Origin: Pogostemon cablin
Lineage: Eukaryota; Streptophyta; Magnoliopsida; Lamiales; Lamiaceae
Assembly: GCA_023678885.1 (NCBI GenBank)
Contig: CM042985.1
Coordinates: forward strand, 3,460,985-3,524,984
Reading direction: 5' to 3'
DNA length: 64,000 nt
Shown in pieces: positions 1 through 12,378 of this stretch (its first letter is position 1; each line of letters opens with the position of its first letter). The notes under the pieces were generated by a model. That model was given only the letters and a program-made list of their open reading frames with translations. It made no database searches and was not told the origin of the DNA. The position numbers and the translations under genes are program-made.

Positions 1-707
1 GTTGGGCTAGACCGTGTGTTTATTTTGTTTCCGCTGATATTTATTATGTAATATAATAAGTATTGTCACCAATTTGTGTGGATTGATGTGGTGTCAGAAA
101 CCAGTTACGTATGTTGAACTGGTGTGACCATTTGGATAATATATATTATTAAAAAAAATACGCAATTTTTATAATGACGATGTTTATGTTAATTAGAGAA
201 TTATAAATTATGTAAAGTGGGTCGTGATATTGATCTATCATGAAATATATTCATAAAATTCATAATAACAAACTTCATTGATATTGTTTTAGAGATAATA
301 TTTTATGGAAAATTGTGAAAGGATGTCACACAAATGTTGTTCCTTCTATCATTCATTCAATCCCACAAAAGTTAGGGTTCTACTTCATCATGTACTGGAC
401 TTTTATATTAAAAATCTAATAATATTTTATACTGTATATTAATATTAATCCACGTACGATTATCTAACTTTAAAAAACCATCTGATCAATGTAATTTGGT
501 GTGTAGCTAATGGAGGATGATCATATTTCCACCAAAAATATGTTGTCGTGTCAATGCTAGAACATTTGAATGTTTTCTAACCATCTTGAACGTACCCTTT
601 TTTTTTTAATTAGATGTTATATGGAGTATAAAGTAATCATTTAAAGATTGGATTTTTTCTAAAACAAGTGTACAATGCTAATATAGAAGTTAGAAAATAT
701 TAAATAG
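1..707. other. AT-rich intergenic DNA
   Basis: I see no open frame, RNA gene or repeat I can name. The sequence is AT-rich, with homopolymer runs such as the T-run near 600. Confidence 0.6.
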
Positions 708-779
708 TACTCCCTTGTTCCCATCACAGTTTTCACACTTCATATGTAATTTAAATATAAGGTGCAGAACCCATCCTAC

Positions 780-1290
780 TAAATCATCGTCGCCTAAGGA
801 CGATGAGCAGGGCAAATGGAAACCACCGGAAGGGGATATAATTAAAATAAATACTGATGCCTCCGTAAAACCGGGACTGGGAACTGGCTTGGGAGGTGTA
901 GCAAGAGATCATAAGGGTATGGTACTATGGTCATTTGTGGATAAGAAAGACCCGGAGATTCCTGCTGACATGGGTGAAGCTTTGGCAATGTTGAGGGGCA
1001 TAGAAACTGCAAAAGAGCAACTCCACAGGAAGGTGGCAATTGAAACTGATTCCCAAATTCTATACAACGCATTGGTTAATCTCAAGCCTGATCTTTCATA
1101 CTTTGGTATATTGATTGAAAACATTCTCTCTCTTCTTCCATTCTTTGATCATATCAGCTTCTGTTGGACACGAAGAGAAGGAAATATCCTGGCTCATAGC
1201 TTAGCGGCTACCGCTTTCTCCTACAATGAAGTTTTACAAGCATTCTATTTTTCGTTACCTGATTCATGTGTCAATACTGACATTATTTGA
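780..1290 (+). pseudogene. RNase H-like (RVT_3) fragment from a retroelement
   Basis: This open frame encodes about 170 residues of a plant RNase H domain of the type found at the C-terminus of LINE-derived proteins (RVT_3). The order of features fits: KINTDAS (first Asp), GEALAMLRG (Glu), ETDSQ (second Asp), then CWTRREGNILAHSLA near the end. The acidic residues expected for RNase H are present. The frame is open from the MITE's left repeat, but no ATG precedes the domain: the first in-frame Met is already inside it. No RT or endonuclease lies next to it. It is therefore more likely a captured or left-over fragment than a gene. An undetected upstream exon is possible. Confidence 0.6.
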
Positions 1291-1313
1291 ATTAATGAAA
1301 ATCTTATTTTCTG

Positions 1314-1316
<3 letters not shown>

Positions 1317-1357
<41 letters not shown>
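1317..1357. repeat. (AT)n microsatellite
   Basis: An uninterrupted AT dinucleotide run of about 41 bp, just downstream of the RNase H frame and inside the MITE. Confidence 0.95.
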
Positions 1358-1361
<4 letters not shown>

Positions 1362-1392
1362 GTGTAGAAATTGTGATGAGACGAAGGGAATA

Positions 1393-3370
1393 ATTGTAAA
1401 TAAGAAATATTCTCTTGTAAATTACGTGACAAATTAATATTTAAGTTGCATGATTTTTATATTGATAGATTATACAAATTATTAATCAAAATCATAAAGA
1501 AAAGAGCATGCATTACATATTTAATTTCTAGTGATATAATTGAAGGTAATTAGAATAATTAGAGTTAAACCCTGGAAATCATTATCCTTTATTCTTTGAC
1601 GGACTACACGGCAATAATTAGGATTTTCAATTTATTTTTGTTTTTGGACAATAATTTCTTTAATTAAATCATGAGTTGGAAATCTTTTAAACTGCCTCTG
1701 CCCTTGACACGTTGAAGATGTTACGCTTACACAACTAATTTTGACCACTTTTTCTATACTCGATTTATTTATTTATTTATTTTCAGATTTTTCTCAATTA
1801 TTATTATTGTTTTCTATACAGACGGGTTTAATATTATTTTCAAGGCTAATTATATTGTGGATTCGGGTGTACCCATTTTCTAAAATGTATACATTTATAA
1901 ACAAAAATATATATAATTATGAACAAAAATGTATAAAATTTAATTGTTAGTTTTTTTAATGAAAAATTGAGTGTAAAAAGATATACAATTATTAAAAAAT
2001 ATGTACAGTATACACTATTGAATAAAAAGTTATACACATATGGATGCTAATTTTTTCAATGAAAAACTTAATGTGAAAAAAGTATACAATTATTAAGAAA
2101 TAATTACACGAAATAGAATAACATGTACTAATAGAATAAAAAGTTATACACATGTAGGTGCACCGTCAACTCTTCTATTATTTAAAAAAAAATAGATTTC
2201 AATGGGCCTCATATCTTTGGCCTTTACAAAACAAAAATTCCATCGTTGACCCAATTAGTAGCCAGTGGTGGGCTTTGAAAAGCCTTCTCCGTGTGAAAAT
2301 TATATTTTCCTTTCGATTTTCTTATCAAGGTTGAAATTATTAACAATGATTTTACTTTAAAAATAAAATATTTAATTTAATAAATATAAAATATTATAAA
2401 TAAATTTAAATTTAAATTTAATATAAAATAAATAATTTTTTTACTGACATATCAATAAAGCTAAATATAAAAATAGGGTTTTTTTTAGTAACTAGTATAT
2501 TGTTATGGAATATCTTTTATATATAGGCAATAATGTGGGGTGGGAATTTGCTCACCATTATGAATATTAACTCACTGCACATCATTATATACGTATTAAA
2601 TAAGTCAATTGGTCAATTTTTAACCTTTTATTTTACTTTTTATTAATAAACATTTTTCATGCATATGATGTGATGCATACTAATTAACTCAATTGGTCCA
2701 CTTTTTACTTTCTATTAATCAAACATGTTGTATCTTGGTTTCATCTTTATGAATTAGAATTAATAAATGGCAACTCAATTGTGTGAATTATAATTTAATT
2801 TTGGACATGAGAGTAATAGTTAGTCTCGTTTTGAATTTAATTTAATTGAACATGAGAGTAATTGTGTGAAAACACGTTGTATGATTTTCGATCCAGATGT
2901 AGAGTATTAATTTAATTTAATTTAATTAATTTAAATTTACTATATGATAAATTTTTTTTTTACTGACATATCAATAAAAAAAATACGTGATATATTGAGT
3001 TAAAATATAAAAATGTAAATTCATATTTTGATTAATTTGTAGAAATTTAATTTGGATTACACTCATATTCCCATTTCAAGTGGCCCAAAATTATATGGGC
3101 CAATCCAACTAATACTGGTAATATTAAATTTCGTATCCTAATAAGATGTTACTCCATATTTTTTATTGTAACGATGATATGGGTCAATGATTAGAATCAA
3201 ATATAAAATATAGCCCATTCACAACAACCAACAAAAAATGAGTTTCTTTTTCAAGAAATCAATACAACAAAATTTCTTACTCTCTTCTTTCCTTAGAATT
3301 TAAAACCCCCACCCCCACACACTCACAAAAAAAGTGTCTGATTTGAAACTGGGAATAGATTTTTTAGGAA
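1393..3370. other. AT-rich intergenic DNA with short dispersed repeats
   Basis: No gene is seen. A few sentences recur: a block around TTTACTGACATATCAATAAA occurs near 2440 and again near 2961. A motif with CTCAATTGGTC followed by CTTTTTAC and TATTAAT occurs near 2605 and 2690. These look like decayed repeats. The right end is the downstream flank of the minus-strand lectin gene. Confidence 0.5.
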
Positions 3371-4845
3371 CTAAGTTGGTTGCTCCCTAGCTCCCAAATT
3401 TTTTCTTCTCTTCCAAATGAAATAATATCCTAATCCTCCCAAAACAAGAAAAATAATCAACCCATCAACCACTCCCACCACTAATATCACCCATTTTTTA
3501 ACCCCTGACTTTTTACCATGCCCATGATTTACCCCTTTACCCACTTTTACCAGGTAGGTAACTCCACTCCTCTCCTCAACTCTCTTAACTCCCCTCACAA
3601 TCTTGTACAAAGAACACCTTCCAAAACCACCCCCCTCTACACTCTCCTCATATTGTGCTGCCAAACAATTACAATCATCCAAACAAACCTCAGCACATTT
3701 TGATTTTCCAATACTGTCCTTATAAGAACCACTCCTTAGTACACTCACAACACCTCTCATCTCCACCATCTCAGCCCCACTCCGCGCGCACGCCCCATCG
3801 AGATTTTCCGATCCACAGTTGTCTGTGGATCGGAATTGCTCGTTCTCGACGAGGCGAATGCAGGAGCAAGAACCGGGAGACGTGCAGATTCCATAAGGGT
3901 TACAAGCCAATGGAAGATCACACGTGTCGTTGAGCGCTTGGTAAGAAGCTTCGAACTTCCCACTTGCTTCGGCGTAATGGTAGAGCCTTAGATTCCCTGT
4001 GGTGTTCTCCAGCGTAAGAAAGCGTACTGCCTCTGGTCCCGTTGACTTTATCTGGTCAAACTTCTGGTCGCCGTTGAAGATCTCCAGACCGTTGGATGTA
4101 AGCAGTACGAATGTGATGTTTCTCTTACCAGAAAGATGATGATCCCAATAAGAATATTTTGACTTCCCCTGATTCAAGAACAGCTCAATCTTGTCATCCT
4201 GAATCTCCATTGAATAAAATAGTGTTGAGTTGGTTGGAAATGAAGTTAATCTTGTTTGCGAGCTCAATCTCTGGCCCCACAGCATGATATCTGTCGGAAA
4301 ATTGAAGCTCTGCCATTTGATCAAGTTGAGATCATCAACTAGAACTAGATTTCCTGTCTTTAGTAACCTTAATCTCTGCATTAATACGCCCACATTACAG
4401 TTTGATCACATAAATTAATTAATTAATGGCATTAATTAACACTACAAACCTTAACACCTTGTCCTGAAGTACCACTCTTCCATCCAACCCTTCCACTCTG
4501 CCCGGCCTTCAATCTCAACTCCCCGTCCTCGCCGAGCTCCACCACGCACGACTCGCGCGTGTGGAATCTCGACAGATGTCCAGAACTCCACACGCGCACG
4601 TCGCCGAGGAGGACGTCGAGCGAGCACGCGAACTTGCGGGTAGCGGTCGCTTCGACGGTGACCGCAGCTCGGAAACGAGGTGCGGTCTGTTGTGCCTCCA
4701 TTAGGAAAGCTCTGCCCAAGAACCCTGAGGTGTATTCGGGAGGGACAGCGAGGGTGACCCGATAGCCAATGTGGATATCCGATTCGGACAGAACCTGATG
4801 AGAGAAAAGGGTTACGATGAGTAGGATCAAAGCATGGATACTCAT
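3371..4845 (-). CDS. PAN/Apple and B-lectin domain protein, At5g03700-like, no kinase
   Basis: Two exons on the minus strand: 4845-4450 (132 codons) and 4375-3371 (334 codons plus stop). The intron of 74 bp has GT at 4449 and AG ending at 4376, in phase 0, giving 466 aa. An N-terminal signal peptide (hydrophobic residues 4-20) precedes a bulb-type lectin region (GNLVLVDD, WQSFNFPTD). A cysteine-rich EGF-like stretch follows (CDLPLACNPYGICTSPGSC). A PAN/Apple-like domain lies at about residues 325-410, and one membrane helix at about 427-453 with a short basic tail. The order matches G-type lectin S-receptor kinases up to the membrane helix, but there is no kinase domain. The length is close to the Arabidopsis PAN-domain protein At5g03700, which is the basis of the name. 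By family it should sit at the cell surface or in the endomembrane system and bind sugar or a receptor partner. The ligand is unknown. Confidence 0.85.
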
Positions 4846-5762
4846 GACAAGTGTGGAGGGAGCTTAGCTTATCTTGTCTGAAGCTGTAAGGGGCTGTTTG
4901 GGAGATGGACGTCCATGGAAATTAGCAACATTAGTGATTGTACCTACTGCTTCATCTGTTTAATTTATTTCATTTATGGATTTACACTCTGTAGTAATAA
5001 TAATAGTATTAGATAGACCATCTGTTTTTATGTAATGCTGCTGAATTTTGACCTGTAAAGACTGAAACAAGAGTTAGTTAATGCTTACGTGGCGTAATGT
5101 TTATTGAAGTGTTGTAATTTAAGTAGATAGTATTGGGATTTGTCGATATTATAACTAAAAATTTGTTGAGTGAGAAGGGTGGGTGGTGTAAGAGGGGCCC
5201 AGTGGTGAAGTTTGATTGGACAACAAAAATGAGTGCTCTCGTGTGTTGGTTATGGTGGGAGGCATGCGATTATGTGGAAGCCTCTGTCCTTAAATTCTGG
5301 ATATTGGGTGCCTATGATGATGCTTATCTCACGTATGAATGACGTGTCATTCTTTCAAAACGCAAAGATGTTAAACGGATCGGGCTCTGATCCTATAATG
5401 CCCGCTCTGCACGACACGAATAAAGGTGATCACATGATTTACAATTTTCGATTTACACTGTGAACTCGATTTATACCTGTGGTAAATTAAAAGTATTTTA
5501 TTAAATGGACCCAACTCATATAAATCTCTGGAATTTAAAAAAACAAGTCAGCTTAATGGGATCAACTCGTATAACATCTAGTCATCATGCCAAGTATTGG
5601 TGAATTTAGAAATAATTGAGTATGTTTTTTTAATAAAGAATTATACTCTACTTTCTAAATTAATGTATAAAGGTTAAATAATAGGAATATACACGGAGCT
5701 AGACAATATTTTTAGGGGCTAGAGATTAAAAATAATAATAATAATCATAATTCATATTCAAA
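4846..5762. other. Upstream region of the lectin gene; no other gene
   Basis: Contains the presumed promoter and 5' UTR of the minus-strand gene next to 4845. I could not pick a convincing TATA box. Open frames at 5133-5463 have no recognisable motif and are probably chance. Confidence 0.4.
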
Positions 5763-5967
5763 TACTCCCTCCGTCCCACTAAAGATCATCATTTTACTAT
5801 ATTGGGTGTTCCACTCAAATGCCCTCATTTTTCCTTTTTTTAGTAAAAGAACCTCACATATGGTCCACCACTCAATAATACAACTACCCACCACATAATA
5901 AATAATAATACTTCTTAATACACGTGCAAAATATAACCGGTGATCTTTGGTCGGGACGGAGGTAGTA
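5763..5967. mobile_element. Stowaway-like MITE
   Basis: The ends read TACTCCCTCCGTCCCA and, on the reverse strand of the right edge, TACTACCTCCGTCCCGACC. Length is 205 bp, non-coding, with TA at both edges. Confidence 0.8.
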
Positions 5968-5975
5968 TTAAATAA

Positions 5976-6195
5976 TACTCCCTCCGTCCGCTTTCAAGGG
6001 TTCCATTTTTTCATTTTGGGCGTCCGTACCCAAGGGTTCCATTTCCTTTTTTATCCACACATACCCACTAATACAACTAAAAAATGGGGTTCACCCATCC
6101 ACTAATACAACTACATACTACACATTAAATAACAATACTCCTTAATCTCCGTGCCCAAATGTAAATGGTACCCTTGAATCCGGACGGAGGGAGTA
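5976..6195. mobile_element. Stowaway-like MITE, second copy adjacent
   Basis: The terminal inverted repeats read TACTCCCTCCGTCCG on both ends, with a subterminal palindrome around CAAGGGTTCCATTT / GGTACCCTTG. Length is 220 bp. It lies 8 bp from the previous MITE but has a different interior, so it is a separate insertion. Confidence 0.82.
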
Positions 6196-7664
6196 TTAAG
6201 TAATAACTCACCTCCAAAAAGAATTTAGAGATATTTTCATTCATTCTCAACATCTAAAATTAAGAAAAATGAAGACGATTTTTCTATGATTCAAAATAAT
6301 TATAAAGTCAGTAATAAAGGCGAGATTTATTTCTTTATCAATTTAAACGATTAAATTATTCATAAAAATAATTATTAGGTAGTTTAGGGGGCTAAAAATT
6401 ATTATTTGGAAAAATAAGTATTCTTTCCATTTGATATATTTTTTCATGTATGTATTGAAGTGCGCAAATATTAATAAAATGAATATATTTTGAATATATA
6501 ATGTAAAATAAAATAATTATTTTTTAATAATTTAATAATAAAAAAGGTAATAAAATGATTGAGATTGGTAAAAAATATAAGAAGTATATGGGATTTGAGA
6601 TTTTTGGAATATTGATATATTAAGTTGTACTTATTTAGTGAATATTTATTATTAGTAAAAGTATATATAATAATTGACACAAGATAAATTAAAAATGGGA
6701 AGAAATAAATAAAATTGAGCAAAGTAATAATTTAAAACATACTACAAGGAGATTTTTGGAAAGTTTGGGGAGTTAGAGCCCCCTCATCACTATATGATGC
6801 TCCGCCCCTGAATATACCCGACATCCGACTTAAGTATATTTTCATATTATGGAGTTATTCTTTTAATAATATATATTTATGAGATGCTTTATGGAGTAGA
6901 CAATAGAATTAAGTTAAATAACGGTCAAAAGTGTGAAAAAGTGGGGTAGTATAACGACAGAGAAAAAGAAAACATTATCGTCTGTTAGTTTTTTTTTTTA
7001 AGGAACGTATAGCATTATGTAATCTGGTACTCACATTTAATTTATTAAATTAATATTACATTATGTCTTTTTGATAATTATGTAGAATTGTAATATCATA
7101 ATCAATGGACCAGTGTGTTCTTCACACTTGTAATGATTGGATGTCCCACAAAGATTGTGTGCATTAATATGAACTACAGACCTCAAAAATTAAAATGTCA
7201 CTAATGAATCATGTGATTGCTTTTCATTAATCAATTAAATCAATCAAAATAGGTATTAAATCCTTACAATTACGATGTTAAACCTCTATTCAATTTTAAT
7301 TTTTATTTAAAATCAAATTCAAGGCTGTTTAAAAAAAGATAAAAATAGAGATCATGTGACAAATTATGATTGTGTGAGACCTCTGAGAGACTATTTTTTT
7401 TCTTAAATTAATAAAAAAAAAATAATGTGGAAAATGAACATTTAATTCGCGTGGAAAATTAAATAAAAATTCAAATTAAATACATAAGCGTTCCTTCTCT
7501 CAAAGACAGTTATGCGAGAAACCCAAAAGGCGTGGTATTCATTTCACGACTTTGAACGTAATCTTGACTGAGCAACGCTTTATTTGGAATTCTGATGATT
7601 ATTGATCTTCCTTCTCCATAATCACTGATTATATTACGGGTGAAAAGAATCATCTTTGCCACTC
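6196..7664. other. Intergenic DNA and AlkB-gene promoter
   Basis: AT-rich sequence with no supported gene up to about 7450. About 7480-7664 is the likely 5' leader of the dioxygenase gene (rise in GC, stops in all plus frames, directly upstream of the ATG at 7665). Confidence 0.45.
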
Positions 7665-9892
7665 ATGCAACTGGGATTCTACCGTGCAACCATAGCAGCC
7701 CTTCGGCTGCCCTTCCAATTCAATATTCCTCGAATTGGAAAGACGATGAGCAGAGGCATGAAATCAACTCCTGATAATGGCGGAAAGTGTTTGAATTCTC
7801 CGATCAATGTAACTGTAAGAATCTCTTTCACTCTTCATCTTTCTCTTTTGCATTTCACCGAACACTTGGTGTGCAATAATTCAGAGTTGACAACTCTTTT
7901 ATCCTTGAGAAGCTTTATGGCCTATCTATGTATTATACCTGTATTTTGCTTGTTTATTGTATAATTTGGTTGCAGTTGTATGAGGAGTATACTATATTTT
8001 TTAATTTTTGTAAGAAGATTGATAGTATTTCATTACGAGGGAAGGACCTTTTGTGCTTGTTGGACATGCAGTTTCAGATCATTTGTGATTGTAATTATCT
8101 GTTAGTATGTCAATAGTTTAAGCTATGACTTTAGGATTCCATACTATGATCATTTCTGTGCTCATGAGAAATTCTGTGATTTTCTTTGTATCTTATTTAC
8201 TTGTCTTAATTCGAGTGAAGATGCTAATGCTGTGAAGCAAATGCTGCAGTTGACAGACAAAGAACAAGCACATTATCTGTTCACTGCGGACGATTTCCCT
8301 CCGCTTTCGGCTAATACTAGTGCTAAGCAACGCAAAAGGGACTCCAAATACAAGACTCCTTTGAAACAAATGATTGTTCCACTGCAGGCTGAAGCTTCTA
8401 CTTCGATAAACATAACTAACCAGAGTGATGCCGCGAGCCATACATCATTCTCTGGACATCTTAAGCAACGTGCAGAGGTACAATCTGTCGCCATAAGCAA
8501 CCTCTACGACACAGACTTGCCTGCCGGCTTTGGGAAGAAAACCTCATTTGCTTCTAGATATCCTAAACATGACACAGACAGGACCACTGGCTCTTGGAAG
8601 AAAGGCACATTTGCTTCTAGAAGCCCCCCTAAGCAGCACCAACCTGGTCATGAAAATGGAGAGGCGAAGAGAACGATCACATCCCCTACAGCTACAAAGG
8701 ATGAACCTTTCGATATATGCCTTCCTGAAACTAGAAAAAACAGATCTGCACTCAGCTCTCAGAATAAGAAAAATAGGAAAATGCGTCGCCTGAAAGATGA
8801 GTGGCCTGATGAGAATGAGGAACACATTGATGACATTGATAGAAGCATTAATATAGAAGACAGAGGTGAAGAGATTGGGAAGGTGTTGAGACCTGGAATG
8901 GTGTTATTCAAGCATTATATATCCCTGTCTGAACAGGTACATATTCCTTTAATGTGAGATGCCTACTTTTTTTCTGCAATATATTCTTGAACTAGTTTCC
9001 TGAATGCAAATTTTGTATTGCCATTGTTTTCTCATTCCATATGATTTAATGAGCTCTGCAGAGGCTAATCTTATGCTAATTCCTCCTATGTTTTCTATAT
9101 GTTTGTACACAAGATATTGAGAAATACAAATTTTCTTATACTATAGCTGTTTATACACCATCTTGCAGGTGGATATTGTAAATAAGTGTCGAGAATTAGG
9201 CCTTGGTCCAGGGGGATTTTATCGACCTGGTTATAAGGATGGTGCAAAACTGAGGTTGTACATGATGTGTCTAGGTCTCGATTGGAATCCTCAGACAAAA
9301 ATATATGGGGACAGACGTGCGCATGATGACGTTGAACCCCCTCTTATTCCTCAAGAATTCACTTCTCTAGTCTGCAGAGTGCTTGATGATTCCCATTCTC
9401 TAATCAAAAGGGAGCTGAAGATACATAACCCCGAGGATGAACTCCCAAGAATGTCTCCAGACGTGTGTATAGTCAACTTCTATAACACTTATGGCCGTCT
9501 TGGTCTGCATCAGGTTTGTTCTGAATCAAATGTTTCCCCCCTCTCCCTCCCCCTCCCCTACCCCCATAAAATTTGGCCATGTATAGTTCTATTTTATGTT
9601 ATATATATTGATACAGGATCGTGATGAGAGCCGGAGAAGTTTGGTGAAAGGGCTGCCAGTAGTTTCAATATCAATTGGTGATTCGGCAGAGTTCTTATAT
9701 GGTGATGACAGAGATGCAGACAAGGCTGAGAGAGTCATGCTAGAGTCTGGTGACATTCTGATATTTGGTGGTGAATCTAGGCATGTTTTTCATGGGGTCA
9801 CCACCATATATCCAAAAACAGCTCCTCCTGCGTTGCTCAACGACATCAATCTTCGCCCAGGTCGTCTCAACCTTACTTTCAGAAAATATTGA
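7665..9892 (+). CDS. AlkB-family Fe(II)/2-oxoglutarate dioxygenase (ALKBH1-like)
   Basis: Four exons, all with GT-AG introns in phase 0: 7665-7814, 8250-8936, 9169-9513 and 9617-9892, giving about 485 aa. I chose the ATG at 7665 because upstream in-frame codons are not ATG; a start further downstream remains possible. The C-terminal half is the catalytic double-stranded beta-helix. GFYRPGYKDGAKLRLYMMC and NFYNTYGRLGLH lead to the HQD iron motif (HxD, split across the exon 3/4 junction). ESRHVFHGV supplies the distal His, and RPGRLNLTFR the 2-oxoglutarate arginines. The N-terminal ~280 residues are basic, Ser/Lys-rich and probably disordered. The family removes methyl groups from DNA or RNA by oxidation. 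The substrate of this member (DNA 6mA, RNA m1A or other) cannot be read from the sequence. All catalytic residues I can check are present. Confidence 0.85.
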
Positions 9893-12239
9893 ATATGAAC
9901 ACATGAGTTGCAGTTTGATGAAACTTAAACCTTGGACAATATCCTATAGTTACTTAAGTTCAGTGATGATGCTAAACTACATTCAACTTGAAATCTTTGA
10001 AGTTGTGTCTCAATCCCATTTGCCAATTATGTTCAATGTGTGATTGTGTCCAAATACTACAACCAAGAAGTATAATGTTGATCAGTTCATAATCTAAAGT
10101 TGACATGTGTGTTAGTTGCTTCATGATATATTAATCTATCTAGTTCATCATCTCTTGGACTCTGGTTCTATCTAATCAGCAGATAATTTTTTTTATTCTA
10201 TTAAATTATCTTTATCTTGATCGCTATTGGTGGAGTCACCCCTGATTTGGAATTAACACTTAAAATTATAAGATAAATGCAGACACCCCACCCCACCCCC
10301 TCTTTTTGTTTGGTTGACTTAATCCAATACACGAGCCTACATTATTTGATTCCACAATCTGTTTCTTTTTACAAATTGTCTAAAGATTGAGCTGAAATTG
10401 TGTTTCCTGGTTCATTTACTGTATATATTAGATTTTATTTCGTGTTTAATTAACTCAATAATGATTAATGATAGTAATATTCCAAATCGAATATATTATA
10501 AATGGTACTCCATTATTATTGGTTGAGAAGCACACTAATCCTTTGTGTCATTTTCTTACATATCTCATGTGTCACTACTTGTGTCAATAATTGTATGATT
10601 ATGGTTGATAATTTCTTTTTATGGTATAGTTTTCTTGTTTTTCCTAAGTATAATTTATTCAACGGATACGAGAGATGTCATCAAAATGACACAGAAAATC
10701 CGATTAGTTTTGGGACTTATTTATAAAAATGGATAAGTCTCTATCAATGGTCTAAATCATTTAACTATGCTTTATAATTAGAAAATTAGAAGGATGAATC
10801 AGCTATACGTCATGTCCATTGATTAGCCAGAGTAAAGAAGTGGGAATCCTACAACGCTAAAATCGTATATTATTTATTCCAGATGAAAACAACTTTGTTA
10901 ATTAGTCATCAATAGTTATCATTATCTGGGACTTGCCAAACTTAATAAAAATTTAGGTTGATTAATTATAATATTAGTTCAAACATTATTGCATTGTGAC
11001 TCCAAACAAAAACACTCATTTTTACCTCCTCCACCTAGAACCCTAGTAAAATTAGGGCTAAAAAATAAATCAAACTACTAGATCTTGGTTGTTTGATAAA
11101 ATTAATTTGAATTTGCTTTAATTATATGAATTTTTATTTAATTAAATTTAGAAATCTATCTCAATACATCAAAATAGATAAAATAAATGTTAAAGTTTAA
11201 AATTACTCATGTTCGAGTTGTATCTTATTCTATCGCAACTCATGCAAACTTAACTCGATTATTTATCAACAATAAATATGGTATATGTTTGATTAATTGG
11301 ATTACTCAATATACTCCATATATTATCTGGATCAAACTTAAACAGTTTTGTATTAGGCTCAATTCAACTCATTTATGCACTTGATTTGATCTGAATAATT
11401 TCTTTTTTGTCATTATTGTTTATTATTATTTTATTAGTTATTTGGAGTTTGATGTATTAAGGACAGAACCGTTTAGTGGAAACATTAAAGAACGCATAAA
11501 ACAATGTCCATTGGCTTAAATTACTAGGTGAATGCAGACACAACATAGGATGCAACTGGTTCAAAAATCCATCCAAATTCATAAATGAATTTAACTTTTT
11601 ATTTGACTCTACCATTTTTAATTTAAATGCTAATTCATAAAATCAACATCATCTGCAATAATTCACTGAAGTGACAACTTAGGTTCTCCTCTTTAATTAA
11701 TTACATCGATCTTTTCTTGAATTTATTCATAATCAGATGCATATGCAGGATGACTCAGTGTGTACTAAAAAAGTTGCATTTTTTTTGGTAAACAAGTAAT
11801 TATTCATGATTTTTAAGGATGTACTTAATTTTATTTTTTAGCTGCAATAACGTGGTCATATCTTTTAAAAGAAAATAAATATTTTTTTTTTGCCTCTTTG
11901 CATGTGAAATATAAAGAAAAAATCGTGGGATACTTAATTAAGTTATTATACTGCAATATTCAAACATGAAATGAAGAAATTGTATTTTTTTCAAATTTTA
12001 TTTTAAAATTCAAAATTGAGTGTATGGGAATAAAATGAAATTTAATTGGGTTATTTTTCCGTTGTACATGCACTAACTCTTGTAAAGTACATTAACTAGT
12101 CACTCTTGTTGTCAAAAGGTAATTACTACCTAATCCCCTAGCATCCCAAATTGAAAAATAATCTTAGTAAATTTTTAATTTAGTTACTAATCCACAATGA
12201 ATATGTACGTTAGATAAACGCAAATCCATACAGCAGCAG

Positions 12240-12290
12240 AGATTCGAACCTCTGTTATATATAGTGGCCACCAGACCAACAAAACATCTC
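12240..12290 (-). other. tRNA-like B-box remnant, possible SINE fragment
   Basis: On the minus strand the sequence GAGGTTCGAATCTCTGC matches a pol III B box (GGTTCGAATC) inside a short hairpin. Upstream of it TTGGTCTGGTGGCC weakly resembles an A box. No complete cloverleaf or CCA-proximal stem can be built, so this is not called a tRNA gene. It may be a truncated tRNA-derived SINE. Confidence 0.3.
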
Positions 12291-12333
12291 CATATGGTCT
12301 TCCCTCTTCTTTCATGATCAGATCATCCGTAGC

Positions 12334-12341
12334 TATAAAAT
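12334..12341 (+). promoter_or_regulatory. TATA box of the AGXT2-type gene
   Basis: CTATAAAATA lies about 40 bp before the ATG at 12379. This spacing would put transcription start near 12365 and leave a very short 5' UTR. It is the only TATA-like site close to the gene. Confidence 0.5.
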
Positions 12342-12378
12342 AAATTCAATAAGAGAAACACTTATAAATTTAAGGAAG

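Larger units (their letters stand above)
708..1392. mobile_element. Stowaway-like MITE carrying an RNase H fragment
   Basis: The two ends form imperfect terminal inverted repeats of about 31 bp. The left end reads TACTCCCTTGTTCCCATCAC, and the reverse complement of the right end reads TATTCCCTTCGTCTCATCAC. The TA at each edge fits the TA target duplication of Tc1/mariner-derived Stowaway MITEs. At 685 bp it is longer than the other Stowaway-like MITEs here (97-301 bp), because it holds an RNase H-like coding segment and a 41-bp AT microsatellite. That the coding segment was captured is my inference from the nesting. Confidence 0.6.
9893..12378. other. Intergenic DNA, no gene
   Basis: 3' flank of the dioxygenase gene, then AT-rich sequence. 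Open frames here (for example 10502-10726 and 11187-11384) are AT-rich and show no domain. A tRNA-like B-box sits at 12241-12290, and the AGXT2 promoter at the right end; both are listed separately. Confidence 0.5.

Noticed and set aside
1741..2037. Overlapping short frames on both strands
   Set aside because: Low-complexity, Leu/Ile/Phe-rich translations of AT-rich DNA.
3371..4845. S-locus receptor kinase
   Set aside because: The extracellular part and membrane helix fit, but the frame ends 13 residues after the helix and no kinase domain follows in any frame upstream of 3371.
12240..12290. tRNA gene on the minus strand
   Set aside because: A good B box is present, but no acceptor stem, anticodon arm or proper A box at the right distance. 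Kept only as a possible SINE remnant.
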